In this document: positions 26,124 through 36,133 of the stretch, piece after piece
Numbering within the stretch: the stretch's first letter is position 1
Layout of the letters: every line of letters begins with the position of its first letter
NCBI GenBank assembly: GCA_964613095.1
Contig: CAZTFX010000007.1
Coordinates: 1 to 50,597 of the forward strand
DNA length: 50,597 nt
From: RGIG4576 sp964613095
GTDB taxonomy: Bacteria; Bacteroidota; Bacteroidia; Bacteroidales; Muribaculaceae
Reading direction: 5' to 3'
The notes under the pieces: model-generated
Seen by the model: only the letters and a program-made list of their open reading frames with translations
Told to the model about the DNA's origin: nothing
Databases searched by the model: none
Made by a program: the position numbers and the translations under genes

Positions 26124-27452
26124 TTAATTAGATTGATATGGATTTGATGCTCGAAGATCCTCCGGAAGTTCACTTATTTCGGCTTTCACTTCTTTGCTCT
26201 TATTGTTTTGTACGGCATATCGACTTACACTGAGCATAACTCCAAAAGCCATACTTATTATGAATATTGATGTACCACCCATTGAAATTAGGGGTAAAGG
26301 TTGACCTGAAACAGGAAAGAATCCTGTATTTATTCCCATGTGGAATAGTGCTTGTAGTGTAATCATTACAGCCATTCCCATAATAAGTAGAGCAGGAAAA
26401 GCTCGAGAGCATTTTTTTGCTATCATACCTGCCCGCGCAAGTAAAAACAAAAATAACAGAAGAACAAAGATTCCACCTATAAACCCGAGTTCTTCGATTA
26501 TAATAGAATAGATATAATCGGAAAAAGCCAAAGGTAATCTACTGCACTCTCTAGAATTACCGGGACCTACTCCGGTTATTCCACCATGTGCTTGAGCAAT
26601 GCGAGAGTACATCTCCTGACTATTTTTACTGTTCATTTCTTGATAAACCAAACTGTCACTGGCAAAATGTCTCTTGATACGTTGTTCCCAAGTGGCATCA
26701 CGACCTGCTCTATCTTCTTTTTCTTCAACAATGATTTGTTCACTGTTTTCAGCATACATTTCTACTTGCTGAAGGTTTTCTTCTTTACTTTCATTTAATT
26801 CTTTTATGTAAAAGAACATTCCTCCAGCTATGGCGTAAGTGAGAATTACAATAAATATTTTTTTCCATTGTACACCACCTATAAGCATCATGGAAAAAGA
26901 TATGCCCATCAGCAATAATGTATTGGTAAGTCCTTGCATGAAGATGAAAGCACAATACACAATAACGGCAACAGCACAAAGGGTAACACCGAGATTAGTT
27001 ACTCCTTTAGGCATTTGATTTTTAGCCGTGAACCATGCTATAAGAGTAACAATGGATAATTTTGCCATTTCAGCCGGTTGTACAGAGAAACCAAGACCCG
27101 GTAAGGTAAATGAACGTTTTGCACCATTAATATAATCACCGACCAACAATACTATTATCATAGAAAGTACTGTGAATAGGGCAAATAAAACAATCCACGG
27201 CGCAAATTTTTTATAATCGGTTTTTTGTATAAAAAAAAGTAAAACAAACCCACAAAACAGCATAGCGATATGTTTTATAATAGGTTTGTACATATCAAGT
27301 CCTGCTCCGGAAATTTCTTGGCTTGACGCACTGAAACATTCAATAAACGAAATCAGGATAAGTGATATGTAGATACCCCAAATAAAGGGGTCTCCTTTTT
27401 TTGATTTTTCATCGATTGTTATGGCTTTTGTATTTACATCTTCTGTTGCCAT
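26124..27452 (-). CDS. ftsW: Septal SEDS glycosyltransferase FtsW
   Basis: SEDS-family peptidoglycan polymerase that works with the cognate transpeptidase encoded at 31569-33734. About ten membrane helices are seen, with GLGFSVQPAEMAKLSIV, GGITGVGPGNSRECSRLPLAFSDYIYSIIIEELGF and INTGFFPVSGQPLPLISMGGTS as SEDS signatures. The periplasmic loop before GGITGVG is extended by a charged insert (about 215-285, rich in E, K and Q). This appears common in Bacteroidetes FtsW (general recollection). It lies 26 bp downstream of murD. Confidence 0.95.
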   Translation of the reverse strand: MATEDVNTKAITIDEKSKKGDPFIWGIYISLILISFIECFSASSQEISGAGLDMYKPIIKHIAMLFCGFVLLFFIQKTDYKKFAPWIVLFALFTVLSMIIVLLVGDYINGAKRSFTLPGLGFSVQPAEMAKLSIVTLIAWFTAKNQMPKGVTNLGVTLCAVAVIVYCAFIFMQGLTNTLLLMGISFSMMLIGGVQWKKIFIVILTYAIAGGMFFYIKELNESKEENLQQVEMYAENSEQIIVEEKEDRAGRDATWEQRIKRHFASDSLVYQEMNSKNSQEMYSRIAQAHGGITGVGPGNSRECSRLPLAFSDYIYSIIIEELGFIGGIFVLLLFLFLLARAGMIAKKCSRAFPALLIMGMAVMITLQALFHMGINTGFFPVSGQPLPLISMGGTSIFIISMAFGVMLSVSRYAVQNNKSKEVKAEISELPEDLRASNPYQSN

Positions 27453-27478
27453 AAGTAATAATGGGTATTTTATTTGTA

Positions 27479-28828
27479 TTATTTATTTTTTAGACAATGA
27501 ACTTGATATTTGAATTGTTCTCCTCTATCCTCATAACTTTTGAACAAATCGAAACTTGCACAACATGGAGATAATAGAACGACATCACCCGGTTGAGCAA
27601 TGGCATGGCACTTTTCTACTGCTTCCTGCATACTTCCTGCGTCGGTTATGATGGGGACTTTCCCATCAAAGAATTTATGCAATTTAGTGTTGTCAACACC
27701 AAGGCATACGATTGCTTTCACTTTGTTTTTAACAAATTGTTCTATTTCTGTGTAATCATTACCTTTGTCTTTACCTCCAAGTATAAGAACAGTTGGAGCT
27801 TGCATACTTTCAAGAGCATACCAACAAGAGTTTACATTTGTGGCTTTTGAATCATTGATGTATTTTACACCGTTTATGGTTGATACATATTCAAGACGGT
27901 GTTCAACTGCTTCAAAATCTTCAAGGGCTTTACGTATCACATCTTTCTTTATATCAAGAATACTTGCTGACAGACCTGCTGCCATGGAGTTATAAAGATT
28001 GTGCAAGCCTTTAAGTGCCAATTCCTCTTTAGGAACTTCTATGTACTCATTTGAGGAATCGATAACCAACTCTCCATCTTCAAGATAAGCTTTTGTGTCA
28101 ATGTTATGTTGTTCAGAAAAAGGAAACATGCGAGCTTCAATCTTTAGATTTTTTAGCTGTGCTGCAATGATTGGGTCATCTTGCCAAAAGATGAAAGAAT
28201 CTTCTTCTGTTTGATTTCTGATGATACGGAACTTGGCAGCAACGTAATTTTCCATTTTATAATCATAACGGTCAAGATGATCGGGGGTGATATTCATTAA
28301 CACAGCAATATTTGCTTTAAATTCATACATGTTATCAAGTTGAAAACTGCTCAATTCTATAACATATACGTCATGTTTTTCCGTTGCTACTTGATAAGCA
28401 AGACTTTTCCCCACATTTCCGGCAAGTCCCACATTAAGACCGGCTTCTTGTAAAATGTGGTATGTAAGTAAAGTGGTGGTAGTTTTTCCATTACTACCGG
28501 TTATACACACCATTTTTGCGTCGGTGTATCTTCCTGCAAATTCAATTTCAGATATAATCGGAATATTTTTGCTTATAATCTTCTTTATAATAGGGGCATT
28601 GTCCGGTATGCCGGGGCTTTTCACGACTTCATCTGCCATGAGTATCTTTTCTTCGGTGTGGTGTCCTTCTTCCCAGCTTACTTGAAATTCATCTAATTTA
28701 GTTTTGTATTTAGGGGCAATTTTACCCATATCACTCAACCATACATCAAATCCTTTTACTTGTGCAAGAATTGCTGCGCCGGAACCACTTTCTCCGGCTC
28801 CTAACACTACGATACGTTTCTTTTCCAT
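27479..28828 (-). CDS. murD: UDP-MurNAc-L-alanine--D-glutamate ligase
   Basis: Adds D-Glu to UDP-MurNAc-Ala in the cytoplasm. The 449-aa protein has the N-terminal VVLGAGESGSGAA fold, the ATP loop GSNGKTTT at 111-118, NITPDHLDRY, and NDSKATNVNSCWYAL in the C-terminal part. The start overlaps the mraY stop by one base (28828), suggesting translational coupling. Confidence 0.97.
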   Translation of the reverse strand: MEKKRIVVLGAGESGSGAAILAQVKGFDVWLSDMGKIAPKYKTKLDEFQVSWEEGHHTEEKILMADEVVKSPGIPDNAPIIKKIISKNIPIISEIEFAGRYTDAKMVCITGSNGKTTTTLLTYHILQEAGLNVGLAGNVGKSLAYQVATEKHDVYVIELSSFQLDNMYEFKANIAVLMNITPDHLDRYDYKMENYVAAKFRIIRNQTEEDSFIFWQDDPIIAAQLKNLKIEARMFPFSEQHNIDTKAYLEDGELVIDSSNEYIEVPKEELALKGLHNLYNSMAAGLSASILDIKKDVIRKALEDFEAVEHRLEYVSTINGVKYINDSKATNVNSCWYALESMQAPTVLILGGKDKGNDYTEIEQFVKNKVKAIVCLGVDNTKLHKFFDGKVPIITDAGSMQEAVEKCHAIAQPGDVVLLSPCCASFDLFKSYEDRGEQFKYQVHCLKNK

Positions 28829-30090
28829 TATCGTATTTTTAAAGTTACAAATGTTAATACTGCGAGGAAGATTGCTATAATGAAGAATCTCATAACAATC
28901 TTTGACTCCGGAATAGCGTTGAAAGGTTTTTTTAGTAATACATGACTTTCTACAGTTCCTTGTGTTTGGAAATGGTGGTGGAGTGGAGTCATTTTAAAAA
29001 TGCGTCGTCCTTCACCATATTTTTTCTTTGTATGTTTAAAATAAGAAACTTGAAGCACTACCGATAAATTTTCTATCACAAAGATACCGCAAAGAATGGG
29101 TATAAGTAATTCTTTTCTTATAAGAATGGCAAAGACTGCAATTATACCTCCTAAGGTAAGACTTCCAGTATCACCCATGAATACTTGTGCAGGATAAGAG
29201 TTGTACCAAAGGAAACCTATGGTTGCTCCAATGAAGGCGGCTGCATATACCACTAATTCTTCACTGCCCGGTATGTACATTATATTAAGGTAAGAGGAAT
29301 ATATGACATTACCTCCAAGATAACACATTATAGCAAGTGAGGTTCCTATGATTGCCGAAACTCCTGTTGCAAGTCCATCTACTCCATCTGTAAGGTTTGC
29401 TCCATTACTTACGGCTGTAATAACGAATATTGTTATTAGGATAAACACAATCCAACCGCCGGTTTGAGCATGTTTTCCCATCCATTTTGTAAGATAAGCA
29501 TAGTCAAAATTATTGTTTTTTACAAATGGTATTGTTGTTTGGGTAGATTTTATGTTCTCTGCTTTGTGCTCTATCACAATTTCATGACTGTTATGGTTGA
29601 TAACTTCAACATTTTCTCGCATAACGATATTCGGACTTAAATACATTGTAAGTCCTACAATAATACCAAGTCCTACTTGTCCTATGACTTTAAATTTTCC
29701 TTTTAATCCGTCTTTGTCATGATGAGCTACCTTTATGTAATCATCGGCAAATCCCAAAGCTCCAAGCCAAATGGTTGAGATTATCATGAGTATTAAATAA
29801 ATATTCTCAAGTTTACCCAATAAAAGACAAGGTACAAGTATGGATATAATTATGATTATACCTCCCATAGTAGGTGTCCCTTTCTTGCTTAATTGTCCTT
29901 CAAGTCCCAAGTCACGTACAATTTCACCCACTTGCATGAGTTGAAGTTTCTCAATTATACGTTTGCCTATCACCATGGAGATGAAAAGAGATAGAATTAA
30001 AGCTGCTCCGGAACGGAATGATATATAACTCATCAGTCTTGCTCCCGGAATATCATATTCTGATAATATTTCTGCTAAATAATAAAACAT
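28828..30090 (-). CDS. mraY: Phospho-MurNAc-pentapeptide transferase MraY
   Basis: Membrane enzyme that transfers phospho-MurNAc-pentapeptide to undecaprenyl phosphate, forming lipid I. Catalytic landmarks are GFADDYIKV (Asp116-Asp117) and NGANLTDGVDGLATG (230-244), plus a MTPLHHHFQ segment near the end. At 420 aa it is about 60 residues longer than the E. coli enzyme because of an insert at about 155-205 between membrane helices, with little similarity to anything I recognise. It lies 9 bp after murE. Confidence 0.97.
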   Translation of the reverse strand: MFYYLAEILSEYDIPGARLMSYISFRSGAALILSLFISMVIGKRIIEKLQLMQVGEIVRDLGLEGQLSKKGTPTMGGIIIIISILVPCLLLGKLENIYLILMIISTIWLGALGFADDYIKVAHHDKDGLKGKFKVIGQVGLGIIVGLTMYLSPNIVMRENVEVINHNSHEIVIEHKAENIKSTQTTIPFVKNNNFDYAYLTKWMGKHAQTGGWIVFILITIFVITAVSNGANLTDGVDGLATGVSAIIGTSLAIMCYLGGNVIYSSYLNIMYIPGSEELVVYAAAFIGATIGFLWYNSYPAQVFMGDTGSLTLGGIIAVFAILIRKELLIPILCGIFVIENLSVVLQVSYFKHTKKKYGEGRRIFKMTPLHHHFQTQGTVESHVLLKKPFNAIPESKIVMRFFIIAIFLAVLTFVTLKIR

Positions 30091-30099
30091 ATGCAGGGG

Positions 30100-31563
30100 T
30101 TATTTTTCATTGTTAAAAATATCAATTAAAACTTCTTTATCATCAAAATGGTATTTAACACCATTTATCTCCTGATAATTTTCGTGTCCTTTTCCTGCCA
30201 CAAGTACTACATCTCCCGGTTGTGCCAGTATAGTAGCTGTGCGAATGGCTTCTTTTCGGTTTGTTATTTTAAGAACTTTAGATTTCGTATCCTTATCAAG
30301 ACCTTCTTCCATATCATGCAGAATATCTTCCGGGTCTTCATTTCTAGGATTGTCGGAAGTGAGAATTACTCGATTGCTACGTATTGCTGCTTCTCGTGCC
30401 ATGATAGGGCGTTTACCTTTATCCCTATTTCCTCCGGCACCCACTACTGTAATGATGTTTCCTTTATTTCCTATCACTTCTTTTATTGAACTTAATACAT
30501 TGACAAGTGCGTCGGGGGTGTGAGCATAATCCACAATGGCAGTATAACCGCGTGGAGATATGAGTGTCTGGAATCTTCCCGCAACAGGTACAAGCTTTGT
30601 CATTGCAACTAGTACTTCTTCAGAGTTGAAACCTAATTGAATTGCTGTTCCATATACAGCAAGCAGATTATATGCGTTGAATCGTCCGGTGAACATAACC
30701 TCTATATCATTGTTGTTAATGCTCAAAGAAGTTCCGTTAAGACGACTTTCGATAATCTTACATTTATAGTCAGCTACATTTTGGAGTGAATATGTCAGTT
30801 TTTTTGCTTTCGTGTTTTGTAACATATAAGCTCCGGCTTTATCATCACAATTTACAAGTGCAAATGCATGGGATGGTAACATGTCAAAAAACATTTTCTT
30901 CGCATTCATGTAATTTGTGACAGTCTTGTGATAGTCAAGATGGTCTCGGGTAAGATTTGTGAAAACAGCACCCTTAAATGTGAGACCGTCAATGCGATGT
31001 TGACTGCATGAATGAGAACTTACCTCCATAAAAGCATATTCACATCCGGCTTCAACCATTTCACTTAACATCTTATTAAGAGAAAGCGGATCGGGGGTTG
31101 TTTGAAGAGCCGGAATGGTTTGTTTATCAATAATGTTGCATACTGTAGAAAGTAGCCCTGCTTTATGTCCTAGAAGTTGCATGGTTTCATAAAGTAGAGT
31201 TGCTGTTGTGGTCTTTCCGTTGGTTCCTGTTATCCCGACAAGTTTCAAATTATTAGAAGGAAAATTATACCACCATGCTGCTATATGTGAAAGTGCAATA
31301 GAACTGTTTTCAACAATAATATAGCACACATTAGGATTTATTTCTTGAGGAAGAACTTCGCATACAATAATATTTGCTCCTTTATCTATAACATCAGGGA
31401 TAAAGGCGTGAGCATCAATATTCACTCCATTTATGGCAACAAATAATGCACCTTTCGAAATCTTTCGAGAATCACATGTGACATCGTAAACTATTTTATC
31501 GGTAGAGCCTACTGTTTTTAAAACCGGAGTGGAAACGAGAAGTCCTGTTAAATCTTTTTTCAT
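30100..31563 (-). CDS. murE: UDP-MurNAc-tripeptide synthetase MurE (meso-DAP type)
   Basis: Adds the third amino acid to UDP-MurNAc-Ala-Glu. The ATP loop GTNGKTTT is at 113-120, TRDHLDYHKT follows, and the specificity motif DNPR occurs in LTSDNPRNEDPEDI. DNPR is the hallmark of meso-diaminopimelate ligases, so the peptidoglycan should be A1-gamma type. The length of 487 aa is normal. It lies 5 bp after the ftsI-type gene. Confidence 0.97.
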   Translation of the reverse strand: MKKDLTGLLVSTPVLKTVGSTDKIVYDVTCDSRKISKGALFVAINGVNIDAHAFIPDVIDKGANIIVCEVLPQEINPNVCYIIVENSSIALSHIAAWWYNFPSNNLKLVGITGTNGKTTTATLLYETMQLLGHKAGLLSTVCNIIDKQTIPALQTTPDPLSLNKMLSEMVEAGCEYAFMEVSSHSCSQHRIDGLTFKGAVFTNLTRDHLDYHKTVTNYMNAKKMFFDMLPSHAFALVNCDDKAGAYMLQNTKAKKLTYSLQNVADYKCKIIESRLNGTSLSINNNDIEVMFTGRFNAYNLLAVYGTAIQLGFNSEEVLVAMTKLVPVAGRFQTLISPRGYTAIVDYAHTPDALVNVLSSIKEVIGNKGNIITVVGAGGNRDKGKRPIMAREAAIRSNRVILTSDNPRNEDPEDILHDMEEGLDKDTKSKVLKITNRKEAIRTATILAQPGDVVLVAGKGHENYQEINGVKYHFDDKEVLIDIFNNEK

Positions 31564-31568
31564 ATCAA

Positions 31569-33734
31569 TTAATGTCTCAATGTGAGATTTATAAGTTGTC
31601 CGTTAGTATATTCGCTACCGGCAGGAATACTTTGTGCTACAACGTATCCTATACCGTTTAGCCTTGTTGAAAGTCCGTTATTTTCAAGGATTGAAACAGC
31701 TTCTTTTGCCGAAAGTCCTATAACACTTGGCACTTTGCCGGTTTCTGTTTGTTTGGGAGTAACAAAACTGTTGCTCTTATTTATGCCTAATTCCGCTAAA
31801 TTATTGTTATTTGGCTTTTTTTTGCTGGCATAAAATGTTGTGGTTTTTACAGCCTTATCATTATTGACCGTGTAATCGGAACTATTACCCAACAACCCTC
31901 GTGAATACATTCGCAATGCTGTGTTCATGAGTACTGTTCCACTACTACGAGCCGCCCCTCTGTTTGCTCCACTCATGAGTACCATACATGTATATTGTGG
32001 GTTTTCGTATGGGAAAAAACCGCAAAAAGCCAAACGTTTTTTATTCGTATATAGAACTTTTCTAGCAGCAGGGTCATATTCGGTAACATAGCAAGTTCCG
32101 GTTTTACCTGCAATTTCAACATATTCATTTTGTAAAGCTCGTGCAGTACACGGAGCTTTCCACACGACATCATGTAGCATTGTACGTAATTTTGCCGCAT
32201 TTTCGGGAGAACATACCTGTTCACGAATATAAGACTCGGGTACAATTGAGTCTATCTCTCCATTATATATAAATTTGTCTACGAGTCTGGGTCTTATGTA
32301 TTTGCCGTCGTTTGCAATTGCATTGTATATGGCTAGAGTACTCATAGGCGGAATTTGTGTCGCATATCCATAAGCCATACGTGATAGTGCGATTCTATCC
32401 CAATTCTTGTTACCAAGGCTGTCTATTCTTGGAATACGTTCTCCTGCAATTCCTGTGTTAAGGGGTTCAAAAAAGCCCATTTCTTTCAATCGTGAGTAGA
32501 ATTTACCGGGATTGCTTTCATATTTACTTAAAATAATTTTTGCCATACCGATATTGGAGGATGCTCCGATTACTTGTCTTATCGGCATGGAGGCGACTCC
32601 GTGAGAATCGGTGATAGGACGTCCTCCTGCATAAGCATAAGAATAACCTGTAGTAATTATTTTGTCAATATCATTTACTATTCCATCCTCTAAAGCCACC
32701 ATCATGGAAATGGGCTTCATAACCGAACCGGGTTCGTATCCTAGCACAGCATTATTACGTCCCTCTATGAAATCATGAACTCTATTATTCCACTCTAAAT
32801 TGGATATTGCTTTAATTTTACCTGTTTTTACTTCCATAAGGATTGCTGTACCCCAGTCGGCTTCACTTTCTTGACACATTTTGTAGAGTTCATCTTCAAG
32901 TATATCCTGCAAGTCAATGTCAATTGTGGTTACTATGTCATATCCTTTTTTTGCGGGAGTTTTTTCCCAATTAACAATTGTGCTGGTGAGTTGTTCTTTT
33001 TTAGTTTCTCCGGGAATACCGTATAGGAGTGAATCTAATGCTCGTTCCAAACCATTTATCCCTCGACGTGTTTTTGATGTACGACTTTCAGCCACAATAC
33101 CGATACTACGTGATGCCATAGAACCGAAAGGTTTACATCTACGGGTATATGTTTCATAAGTAAAACCTGTTTTATTCTTTTTTTCTCTCAAATAAGGAAA
33201 TCTTTTAAGGCGCATATATTCTCCATGTGTAAGTGCTGTGAAAAGTACATGGGAACGGTCTCGAAATTTTGCTGTATCTCTTTTTGTGTTTTTATTTTGT
33301 CTTTTGCGGTCAAGAGTGCGTTTATCAAATCCGTAAAACTTAGCCTTAAGTTCAGCTTTCCATTGTTTGGCAGTTTTTTTTGAACCACGTTCACGACCAA
33401 AAGAAGCTAAACTATCGCATAACTCATCTATGTACTGTATAAGACGAGTTTCCTTAATTCCTTCTGTTCCCCAATCTATTTTTGCTTTGTAGAAATGTAG
33501 ATTTGCGGCTAGTATAGAGCCGTCATCAGCAAGAATCTTGCCACGTTCAGGTTCTATTGTATCGGTTTTTGATAAAATTTTAGAAGCTTTTTCGTTCCAT
33601 TTGTCTGCATGGATTACAGTGGTTTTGAGCATAGCGTAAATGATTCCCCCTGCAACTAACAGGATGAAGAAACTAATCAACCCATATCGGTTGAGAATAT
33701 AACTTTTATTTTTTTGTTTCTTTTTTGTTTTCAT
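31569..33734 (-). CDS. ftsI: Septal penicillin-binding protein (FtsI/PBP3) with PASTA domain
   Basis: Class B transpeptidase that crosslinks septal peptidoglycan. A membrane anchor (residues about 17-36) is followed by a pedestal domain with a Lys/Arg-rich segment near 115-200, then the transpeptidase domain: active-site SVMK at 337-340 (in GYEPGSVMK), SSN at 392-394, KTGT at 544-547. A single PASTA domain (666-721, KVPSVIGLSAKEAVSIL) ends the 721-aa protein. Overlap with the upstream ftsL (4 bp) suggests coupled translation. The partner SEDS polymerase is the ftsW at 26124-27452. Confidence 0.96.
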   Translation of the reverse strand: MKTKKKQKNKSYILNRYGLISFFILLVAGGIIYAMLKTTVIHADKWNEKASKILSKTDTIEPERGKILADDGSILAANLHFYKAKIDWGTEGIKETRLIQYIDELCDSLASFGRERGSKKTAKQWKAELKAKFYGFDKRTLDRKRQNKNTKRDTAKFRDRSHVLFTALTHGEYMRLKRFPYLREKKNKTGFTYETYTRRCKPFGSMASRSIGIVAESRTSKTRRGINGLERALDSLLYGIPGETKKEQLTSTIVNWEKTPAKKGYDIVTTIDIDLQDILEDELYKMCQESEADWGTAILMEVKTGKIKAISNLEWNNRVHDFIEGRNNAVLGYEPGSVMKPISMMVALEDGIVNDIDKIITTGYSYAYAGGRPITDSHGVASMPIRQVIGASSNIGMAKIILSKYESNPGKFYSRLKEMGFFEPLNTGIAGERIPRIDSLGNKNWDRIALSRMAYGYATQIPPMSTLAIYNAIANDGKYIRPRLVDKFIYNGEIDSIVPESYIREQVCSPENAAKLRTMLHDVVWKAPCTARALQNEYVEIAGKTGTCYVTEYDPAARKVLYTNKKRLAFCGFFPYENPQYTCMVLMSGANRGAARSSGTVLMNTALRMYSRGLLGNSSDYTVNNDKAVKTTTFYASKKKPNNNNLAELGINKSNSFVTPKQTETGKVPSVIGLSAKEAVSILENNGLSTRLNGIGYVVAQSIPAGSEYTNGQLINLTLRH

Positions 33735-34069
33735 TTCCCTGCGAGTTTGTATGGTGGTTGCTCAGCTTGTACCAAGTTGAGTTTCATAGAGTCAACCAAA
33801 GATTTCATTTTGGCTTCTCTGATTTGAGATTTAAAATCGGCACTATATTTCACGCAATCGGTTTTTGCATTATTCAAGTCTTTTTTTAGAACAATTATTT
33901 TTTCCTTACGCAATTGGCAAGTATATTTTGTGGAAATATAGATAAATGCAATAACAAGAATAAGAGCAATTGTTACCCAATGTTTTAAGAAAAAGTCGGA
34001 TGAAACGATTCTTCCCTGAAAAATTCGTTTAAATATATTATCATTCTTGTCTTTTATCGATTTTGCCAT
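33731..34069 (-). CDS. ftsL: FtsL-like division protein
   Basis: A 112-aa bitopic protein: basic cytoplasmic N-terminus (MAKSIKDKNDNIFKRIFQG), one membrane helix (about 29-46, HWVTIALILVIAFIYIS), then a periplasmic coiled-coil-like stretch (about 50-100). Sequence conservation of FtsL is poor; identification rests on size, topology and position between rsmH and ftsI. It would link FtsQ to the FtsW/FtsI pair. Its stop overlaps the ftsI start by 4 bp. No separate FtsB is seen in the cluster. Confidence 0.88.
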   Translation of the reverse strand: MAKSIKDKNDNIFKRIFQGRIVSSDFFLKHWVTIALILVIAFIYISTKYTCQLRKEKIIVLKKDLNNAKTDCVKYSADFKSQIREAKMKSLVDSMKLNLVQAEQPPYKLAGK

Positions 34070-34097
34070 TGTATCTGCGATTTAGTGCTGATTGTGA

Positions 34098-35006
34098 TTA
34101 AAGTTTTTCTGCTATTCTTAATTTTGCGCTTCTTGCTCGTGGATTTTGTTCTACTTCTTCATTGGAAGCAACAATCACTTTATTATTTATTAATTTGAAA
34201 GGTGAATTTATTTTACCAAAGAAGTCTTTTTCTAAATTACCTTCAATGTTCCCACTTTTTAAGAAATTCTTCACCAACCTATCTTCAAGTGAGTGGTATG
34301 TAAGTATTACAATCCTTCCTCCCGGCTTCAGTACTTTTGTTGTTTGGTTGAGTAATGATTTTAGAACATCAATTTCGTTGTTTACTTCAATTCTCAATGC
34401 TTGAAATACTTGAGCCAATTCCTTTTTTTCTTGCGCAGGCTTGATGAAAGGTCTCACTATATCCAATAACTCTCCTGTTGTGTTAATGGACTTGTTTTGT
34501 CTGAATTTTACTATTGCGTTTGCTAATTTACGAGAGGTTTTTAATTCTCCGTACAAATAAAATATTTGAGATAATTGTTCTTCGCTGTAATTAGCAAGAA
34601 TCCATCGTGCGTCTTTCCCTCCTCTTTGATTCATTCTCATATCCAAGGTTCCATCCAAGCGGAATGAGAATCCTCTGTCACTTTCGTCAAAATGATGAAA
34701 TGAGACTCCTAAATCGGCAAGGATACCATCAACTTGCTTTACGTTGTAGAAACGCATGAAATTTGTGATATAAGCGAAATTGCTGTAAACGAATGTAAAT
34801 CGGGGATCGTTTATGGCATTAACCATTGCGTCTTGGTCTTGATCAAATCCATATAAATGACCAGTTTTCCCAAGTTTACTGATTATTGCCCGAGAGTGTC
34901 CTCCGCCTCCAAAAGTGGCATCCACATAAACACCATCAGGACTGATTGACAACCCTTCAATACATTCATTCAATAAAGCCGGAATATGATAAACATTTTC
35001 ACTCAT
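34098..35006 (-). CDS. rsmH: 16S rRNA m4C1402 methyltransferase RsmH
   Basis: SAM-dependent methyltransferase (formerly MraW) that modifies 16S rRNA C1402. The 302-aa protein carries YVDATFGGGGHSRAI (28-42, SAM site), GILADLGVSFHHFDESDRGFSFR and GGRIVILTYHSLEDRLVKNF near the C-terminus. It is the first gene of the division cluster in this window. The usual upstream mraZ is absent from the 228-bp gap before it. No clear TANNTTTG box was found in front. Confidence 0.96.
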   Translation of the reverse strand: MSENVYHIPALLNECIEGLSISPDGVYVDATFGGGGHSRAIISKLGKTGHLYGFDQDQDAMVNAINDPRFTFVYSNFAYITNFMRFYNVKQVDGILADLGVSFHHFDESDRGFSFRLDGTLDMRMNQRGGKDARWILANYSEEQLSQIFYLYGELKTSRKLANAIVKFRQNKSINTTGELLDIVRPFIKPAQEKKELAQVFQALRIEVNNEIDVLKSLLNQTTKVLKPGGRIVILTYHSLEDRLVKNFLKSGNIEGNLEKDFFGKINSPFKLINNKVIVASNEEVEQNPRARSAKLRIAEKL

Positions 35007-35234
35007 GTTTGATCTTGATTTACAGCAAAGTATTAATAAAAATCAGAAGTTTTTTCGCTTGTTTTATAAAAACCCATTGTAAAAGCTCTTATTTTGCTGT
35101 AAAGTTAGATATTATTTTGCGAAATTTACAAATCCAAACTTGCTTTTTTATACATTATTATAAAAAAGTTATTAACAACCTGAAAACAGCTTGCTCTTGT
35201 TTGCAATTGTAAATAAAAACAGCAGTAATTTCAG

Positions 35235-35927
35235 TTATGAATTACGAAGTATTTTTATAAGTTCGTCCATACCTTCTGTTGCTTTCTTTGGTATGACAGT
35301 TATACCCCTGTCATTGGGGACTTTTGCGGGATTGGGGTCAATATAATAAATTGGTACTCCGGGGCGAACATAATACAACAGGCTTGCCGCAGGGTAAACC
35401 GCTAATGATGTGCCTATTACAACGAAAATATCGGCTTCTCTGGTCCATTCTACTGCAGATTCGAAATTGGGTACATCTTCTTGAAAGAAAACGATGTGCG
35501 GGCGCACGGGATCGCCATAAGGGTCACGAGTATCGACCGTTGTATGTAAGTTTGGCTCTTTTAGCTCATAAATTCTTTCAGGGTGTGTCATGGAACGTAT
35601 TTTCATGAGTTCACCGTGAAGATGAAGCACTTTGGATGAGCCTGCTTTTTCGTGAAGATTATCCACATTTTGGGTGATGATTTGCACGTCAAAGTCTTTT
35701 TCCAAATCCTTGAGAATGAGATGAGCATTATTGGGCTTGACTTTTACCAATTGTTCGCGCCTCATATTGTAGAAATGGTGAACCAAAGCCGGATCCTCGC
35801 GAAATCCATCGGCACTTGCTACTTTCATAACGGGGTAGTTTTCCCATAATCCACCGGCGTCACGAAAAGTTGTCACTCCGCTTTCTGCACTGATACCTGC
35901 CCCCGAAGAAATTACTAGTTTTTTCAT
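35235..35927 (-). CDS. Sirtuin-type NAD-dependent deacylase, zinc-cysteine-less
   Basis: A 230-aa Sir2-family enzyme. NAD-binding GAGISAESG (9-17) and TQNVDN (85-90), and the catalytic His104 (LHLHGE) are present. The FYNMRREQL segment (Tyr53, Arg56) matches the Tyr-x-x-Arg pair of class III sirtuins (CobB/SIRT5), which bind succinyl/malonyl groups. The usual four zinc cysteines are missing: after HGEL the chain reads MKIRSMTHPERIYELKEPNLH with no CxxC pairs. Such cysteine-less forms may be stabilised in another way. It would remove acyl groups from lysines. It is divergent from the FKBP genes and stands alone. Confidence 0.9.
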   Translation of the reverse strand: MKKLVISSGAGISAESGVTTFRDAGGLWENYPVMKVASADGFREDPALVHHFYNMRREQLVKVKPNNAHLILKDLEKDFDVQIITQNVDNLHEKAGSSKVLHLHGELMKIRSMTHPERIYELKEPNLHTTVDTRDPYGDPVRPHIVFFQEDVPNFESAVEWTREADIFVVIGTSLAVYPAASLLYYVRPGVPIYYIDPNPAKVPNDRGITVIPKKATEGMDELIKILRNS

Positions 35928-36073
35928 TACTACAAAATTTAAATTAGGTTGGTAAACTATTTTATTGGTTGATTTGTTGTGTAAAAAGATGTTTATACAT
36001 CAAAAAAATCAACTTTATTGACAAATTTAATATTTTTTATTCAAAATATAGCAATCAACAAATTAATTAAATC

Positions 36074-36081
36074 TACCTTTG
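36074..36081 (+). promoter_or_regulatory. Putative FKBP operon promoter, -7 box
   Basis: TACCTTTG matches TANNTTTG. Initiation near 36085 gives a leader of about 49 nt. The -33 region is AT-rich without a clear TTTG. Confidence 0.5.
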
Positions 36082-36133
36082 TAACTTGATTTTCAATTTG
36101 AATTAATTTTAATAAGAAAATAAAGTATAGAAT

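Noticed and set aside
35007..35234. mraZ or MraZ-binding repeats before rsmH
   Set aside because: No mraZ-like coding sequence and no array of TGGG-type boxes in the gap.
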